Virus record (IMG/VR): IMGVR_UViG_3300044712_000645
Coordinates: 1-41,129 of that record
DNA: 41,129 nt
DNA from: a virus
Direction: 5' to 3' (one strand)
Positions within the stretch are counted from its first letter, which is position 1, and each line of letters opens with the position of its first letter. A program made the position numbers and the translations under genes. Below the pieces are notes generated by a model. That model searched no databases. It had not been told where the DNA came from and saw only the letters and a list, made by a program, of their open reading frames with translations. This document shows positions 38,547-41,129 of the stretch, piece by piece.

Positions 38547-41129
38547 ATGAGTAATATCACGGGCAATAATCCTCCGATCCTTAACGACACAGACTACGTA
38601 GACAAGATCAAAAACTCGCTCGATGCGATCGACACGCACGACCACACAACCGGCAAAGGCGTGCCGATTGGTACGACCGCTCTCGCCGATGGTTCGGTAA
38701 CGTCGGCCAAGATCGCTGACGGGACGATTGTCAACGGAGACATCAACGCAGCGGCGGCTATTGATCACTCCAAGCTGGCCAGCATGACGGCTGGCCAAGT
38801 GCTGCTGGGCAACGGCTCAAACGTCCCCACCTCTACGGCTCTCTCAGGCGACGTTACGGTCAACAGCTCGGGCGTGACGGCGATCTCAAGCGGCGCTGTA
38901 GTCAACGCCGACGTGAACGCTTCGGCTGCCATTGACCGCAGCAAGCTCGCATCTGGTACGGCAAGCCACGTGGTGATCAACGACGGCTCGGGAGTTATGT
39001 CCTCTGAGGCGCAGCTCGCCACATCTCGTGGTGGCACGGGTGTGAACTCGACCGCTACGTTCCCCACCACTGGAACGGTCGTGACGCGCACGGCAAGCGA
39101 GACGCTTACCAACAAGACACTCACCGCGCCCGTGATCGACCAGGCGCTTATGACCGACCAGGGGTCTACGCCCACGAGCCCCTCGGCTGGTACGACCAAG
39201 TTCTATTCCAAGACCGATGGCAAGCTTTACAAGCTGACTTCGGCAGGCGTTGAGCAAGAAGTTGGCGCTGGCGCTGGCGGCGGGACGATTAACTACATCT
39301 CGGCCAACTCCGATGCTGAGACTTCGACGACGGGCTGGGCGACCTATAAGGACGCAGCCCAGAGCACTCCAGTTGACGGGACAGGCGGCTCGCCCACGCT
39401 CACCTTTACTCGCACGACCACAACGCCTCTTCGCGGAACGGCAAGCTTTCTTGTCACCACGACGGCAGCGAACCTTCAAGGCGAGGGCGCATCGTTTGAC
39501 TTCACGCTGTCTGAGGCTGACAAGGCCAAGGTGCTCTCGATCTCGTTTGACTACGCCATCGCCTCTGGCACCTATGCCACTGGCGACATGACGGTCTATA
39601 TCTACGATGTCACCAACTCCACGCTAATCCAGCCCGCAGGGTTCCAGATCCAAGCTGTGGGTGGGACGCTTCCTAATAAACACATCGCGACCTTCCAGAC
39701 TTCGAGCAACGGTACAAGCTACCGCCTCATCTTCCATCGCGCAGTATCGACCGCCTCAGCCATGACGATGGAGATTGATAACGTCGTGGTCGGCCCGCAG
39801 ATTGTGCAGTATGGGGCGCCGGTTACGGATTGGCAGAGCTACACGCCGACTAGAAGCGAGACCACCAACCAAACAGTTGGAACTAACACCTATCGCCGCG
39901 TTGGTGACTCAATTGAAATTTACGGTCAAATTTCTTGGACAGGTGCTGGATCTGCTGCGAGCCCATTTACAGTCACGCTTCCCGCTGGGCTTACTTTTGA
40001 TACTACTAAGGTTAGCGCGTCTGCTCCTGGGACTACCCTAGGCGTGTTTCAATGGACTGACTCTGGCACTAACTTCAGAGTTGGAACGGTTCAGTATAGA
40101 ACATCCACTACTTATTCATTTATTTTAGATAGTGCGGCAGACAACATCTTCGCCAACGCATTTGCGAGTGGAGATATTTTATCCTGGAGAGCTACGGTCC
40201 CTGTGAGTGGATTTAGCTCCACCGTCCAAATGTCGTCCGACACCGACACGCGGGTTGTCTCTTGCAGCGCATACCGGAGCGGGACGCAGACAGGCGTTAA
40301 CCCCAACAACTCGCTCGTTAAAATTAGCCTCAACTCAGTCACGGCAAGCGGAGCTAAAGGCTGGGACACGCACGGCCAAATGGATGTGGCGACCAACTTC
40401 CGCTACACCGCTCCTGCCCCAGGATATTATCGGTTGAGCGGCGCTATTGAAGTCGCTGCTACAAACGTCCTCAATAGCGCGTACTCTCCCGTCTTCCGCG
40501 TAAACGGTTCCGATACTTCTTATGGGGCGAGCGCGCGGCCTTCAGCTGGAACTTCATTCACACTTTCGCATAGCACTGTGGTTCGCATGAACGCTGGCGA
40601 CTATGTCGAAATGTGGATCTACGGCGCAGGTAACAACTCTGCATCCACGCTCACCGTAAACGGCGGGGCAAATGCGACATACATGGAAGTCGAGCGTCTC
40701 TCCGGCCCCTCTGCGATTGCGGCTAGTGAGACGGTGGCGGCGAGGTACGATGCCACAAGCACGACTTCTATCCCTGACTCTGCAGCATCTCCTTTTACCG
40801 TGGTAAACTTCGCCACAAGAACAATCGACACGCATGGTTCGGTGACTACTGGAGCCTCGTGGAGATTTACTGCTCCGGTCGCCGGAACATATTCGGTTAA
40901 CGCGCGGGTTAGACTTGCTTCTGGCGGCGGCTGGGCAGCGGGTGAGGCTGCTAACATATATCTTGCAAAAAACGGAACACCGTCGCTTATCGGCCAAAAC
41001 GTCGCAACGGCAGCGCATTCCCAAGTCGTCAACGTGTCTTTGTCTGATTTGGTTTCTCTTGTAGCTGGCGACTATATCGATATTAGGGTTTTCCAAAACT
41101 CTGGCGGCGCAATCAACGTCGATCAAGGG
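38547..41129 (+). CDS. Tail fibre with tandem C1q-like tip domains (870 residues, cut by window end)
   Basis: Open from ATG 38547 to the window end in one frame; it ends at base 157 through the circular join, giving 870 residues. The N-terminal part has two tandem repeats of a fibre-shaft unit (GDINAAAAIDHSKLASMTAG and ADVNASAAIDRSKLASGTAS), then ATSRGGTGVNS and TASETLTNKTLTAPVI, a common shaft motif. A globular beta domain follows (about 260-560). Two related C1q/TNF-like domains occupy about 562-715 and 726-870; both carry DTHG, then W/FRFTAPxxGxYxV/L and GDYV/I. No good ribosome site precedes the ATG (TTG TTG AAT TAT before it), so initiation may be weak or start elsewhere. Confidence 0.88.
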   Translation, partial: MSNITGNNPPILNDTDYVDKIKNSLDAIDTHDHTTGKGVPIGTTALADGSVTSAKIADGTIVNGDINAAAAIDHSKLASMTAGQVLLGNGSNVPTSTALSGDVTVNSSGVTAISSGAVVNADVNASAAIDRSKLASGTASHVVINDGSGVMSSEAQLATSRGGTGVNSTATFPTTGTVVTRTASETLTNKTLTAPVIDQALMTDQGSTPTSPSAGTTKFYSKTDGKLYKLTSAGVEQEVGAGAGGGTINYISANSDAETSTTGWATYKDAAQSTPVDGTGGSPTLTFTRTTTTPLRGTASFLVTTTAANLQGEGASFDFTLSEADKAKVLSISFDYAIASGTYATGDMTVYIYDVTNSTLIQPAGFQIQAVGGTLPNKHIATFQTSSNGTSYRLIFHRAVSTASAMTMEIDNVVVGPQIVQYGAPVTDWQSYTPTRSETTNQTVGTNTYRRVGDSIEIYGQISWTGAGSAASPFTVTLPAGLTFDTTKVSASAPGTTLGVFQWTDSGTNFRVGTVQYRTSTTYSFILDSAADNIFANAFASGDILSWRATVPVSGFSSTVQMSSDTDTRVVSCSAYRSGTQTGVNPNNSLVKISLNSVTASGAKGWDTHGQMDVATNFRYTAPAPGYYRLSGAIEVAATNVLNSAYSPVFRVNGSDTSYGASARPSAGTSFTLSHSTVVRMNAGDYVEMWIYGAGNNSASTLTVNGGANATYMEVERLSGPSAIAASETVAARYDATSTTSIPDSAASPFTVVNFATRTIDTHGSVTTGASWRFTAPVAGTYSVNARVRLASGGGWAAGEAANIYLAKNGTPSLIGQNVATAAHSQVVNVSLSDLVSLVAGDYIDIRVFQNSGGAINVDQG
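41003..41129. repeat. Terminal direct repeat, right copy (circular join)
   Basis: The final 127 bases equal bases 1..127 exactly and lie inside the tail-fibre gene; see the left copy for the interpretation. Confidence 0.95.

Overview
The window is one essentially complete genome of a short-tailed (podovirus-type) double-stranded DNA phage. The first 127 bases are repeated exactly as the last 127 bases (1..127 = 41003..41129). The molecule is therefore circular or circularly permuted, with 41,002 unique bases, cut arbitrarily inside a tail-fibre gene. No bacterial genes, rRNA or convincing tRNA were seen. Four predicted lipoproteins and possible spanin-like proteins point to a Gram-negative host. 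The host itself cannot be named from the sequence.

Layout. (a) 24558..41129, continuing through the join to 8411, is one long rightward structural block. In order it holds a dNMP kinase, a putative small terminase, large terminase, portal, scaffold, major capsid protein, four small head or decoration candidates, a 1061-residue tail fibre, a cluster of small helical or membrane proteins with a lipoprotein, an 870-residue tail fibre split by the window ends, a second tiny lipoprotein, a tail nozzle-like protein, a head-tail adaptor and four helical internal (ejection) protein candidates. (b) 8386..14205 is a leftward replication and recombination block: XRE-type regulator, Sak4-like RecA-fold ATPase, DUF669 protein, SF2 helicase, VRR-NUC nuclease, YqaJ exonuclease, an HNH protein and a metallopeptidase-like protein. 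(c) 14268..16697 is a rightward primase-polymerase/helicase fusion, followed by a 353-bp AT-rich gap that is a candidate origin. (d) 17051..18308 is a short leftward group with a catalytic-domain-only tyrosine recombinase and a lipoprotein. (e) 18789..24561 is a rightward accessory and lysis region of tightly overlapping small genes. It includes a zinc-ribbon/HTH protein, an EEP-family nuclease, a 29-unit hexanucleotide repeat that stays open as a dipeptide-repeat ORF, a two-helix holin candidate, a proline-rich lipoprotein, a two-domain endolysin and an HNH homing endonuclease.

How it fits together. The primase-polymerase fusion and SF2 helicase would start replication, probably with host polymerase because no replicative DNA polymerase is encoded. 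YqaJ, Sak4 and the DUF669 protein form a plausible recombination set. TerS, TerL and portal package DNA, probably by a headful mechanism given the circular map. Adaptor, nozzle, fibres and helical internal proteins make the short tail and ejection apparatus. A recombinase and a small XRE protein allow a temperate life style, but no full CI-like repressor was recognised.

The most unusual items are the 29-unit repeat ORF (variable base never A), a cloverleaf-like 100-nt fold at 22470..22569, the minimal 168-residue tyrosine recombinase, the displaced start of the metallopeptidase gene, and two structured non-coding regions at 16698..17050 and 18309..18788.
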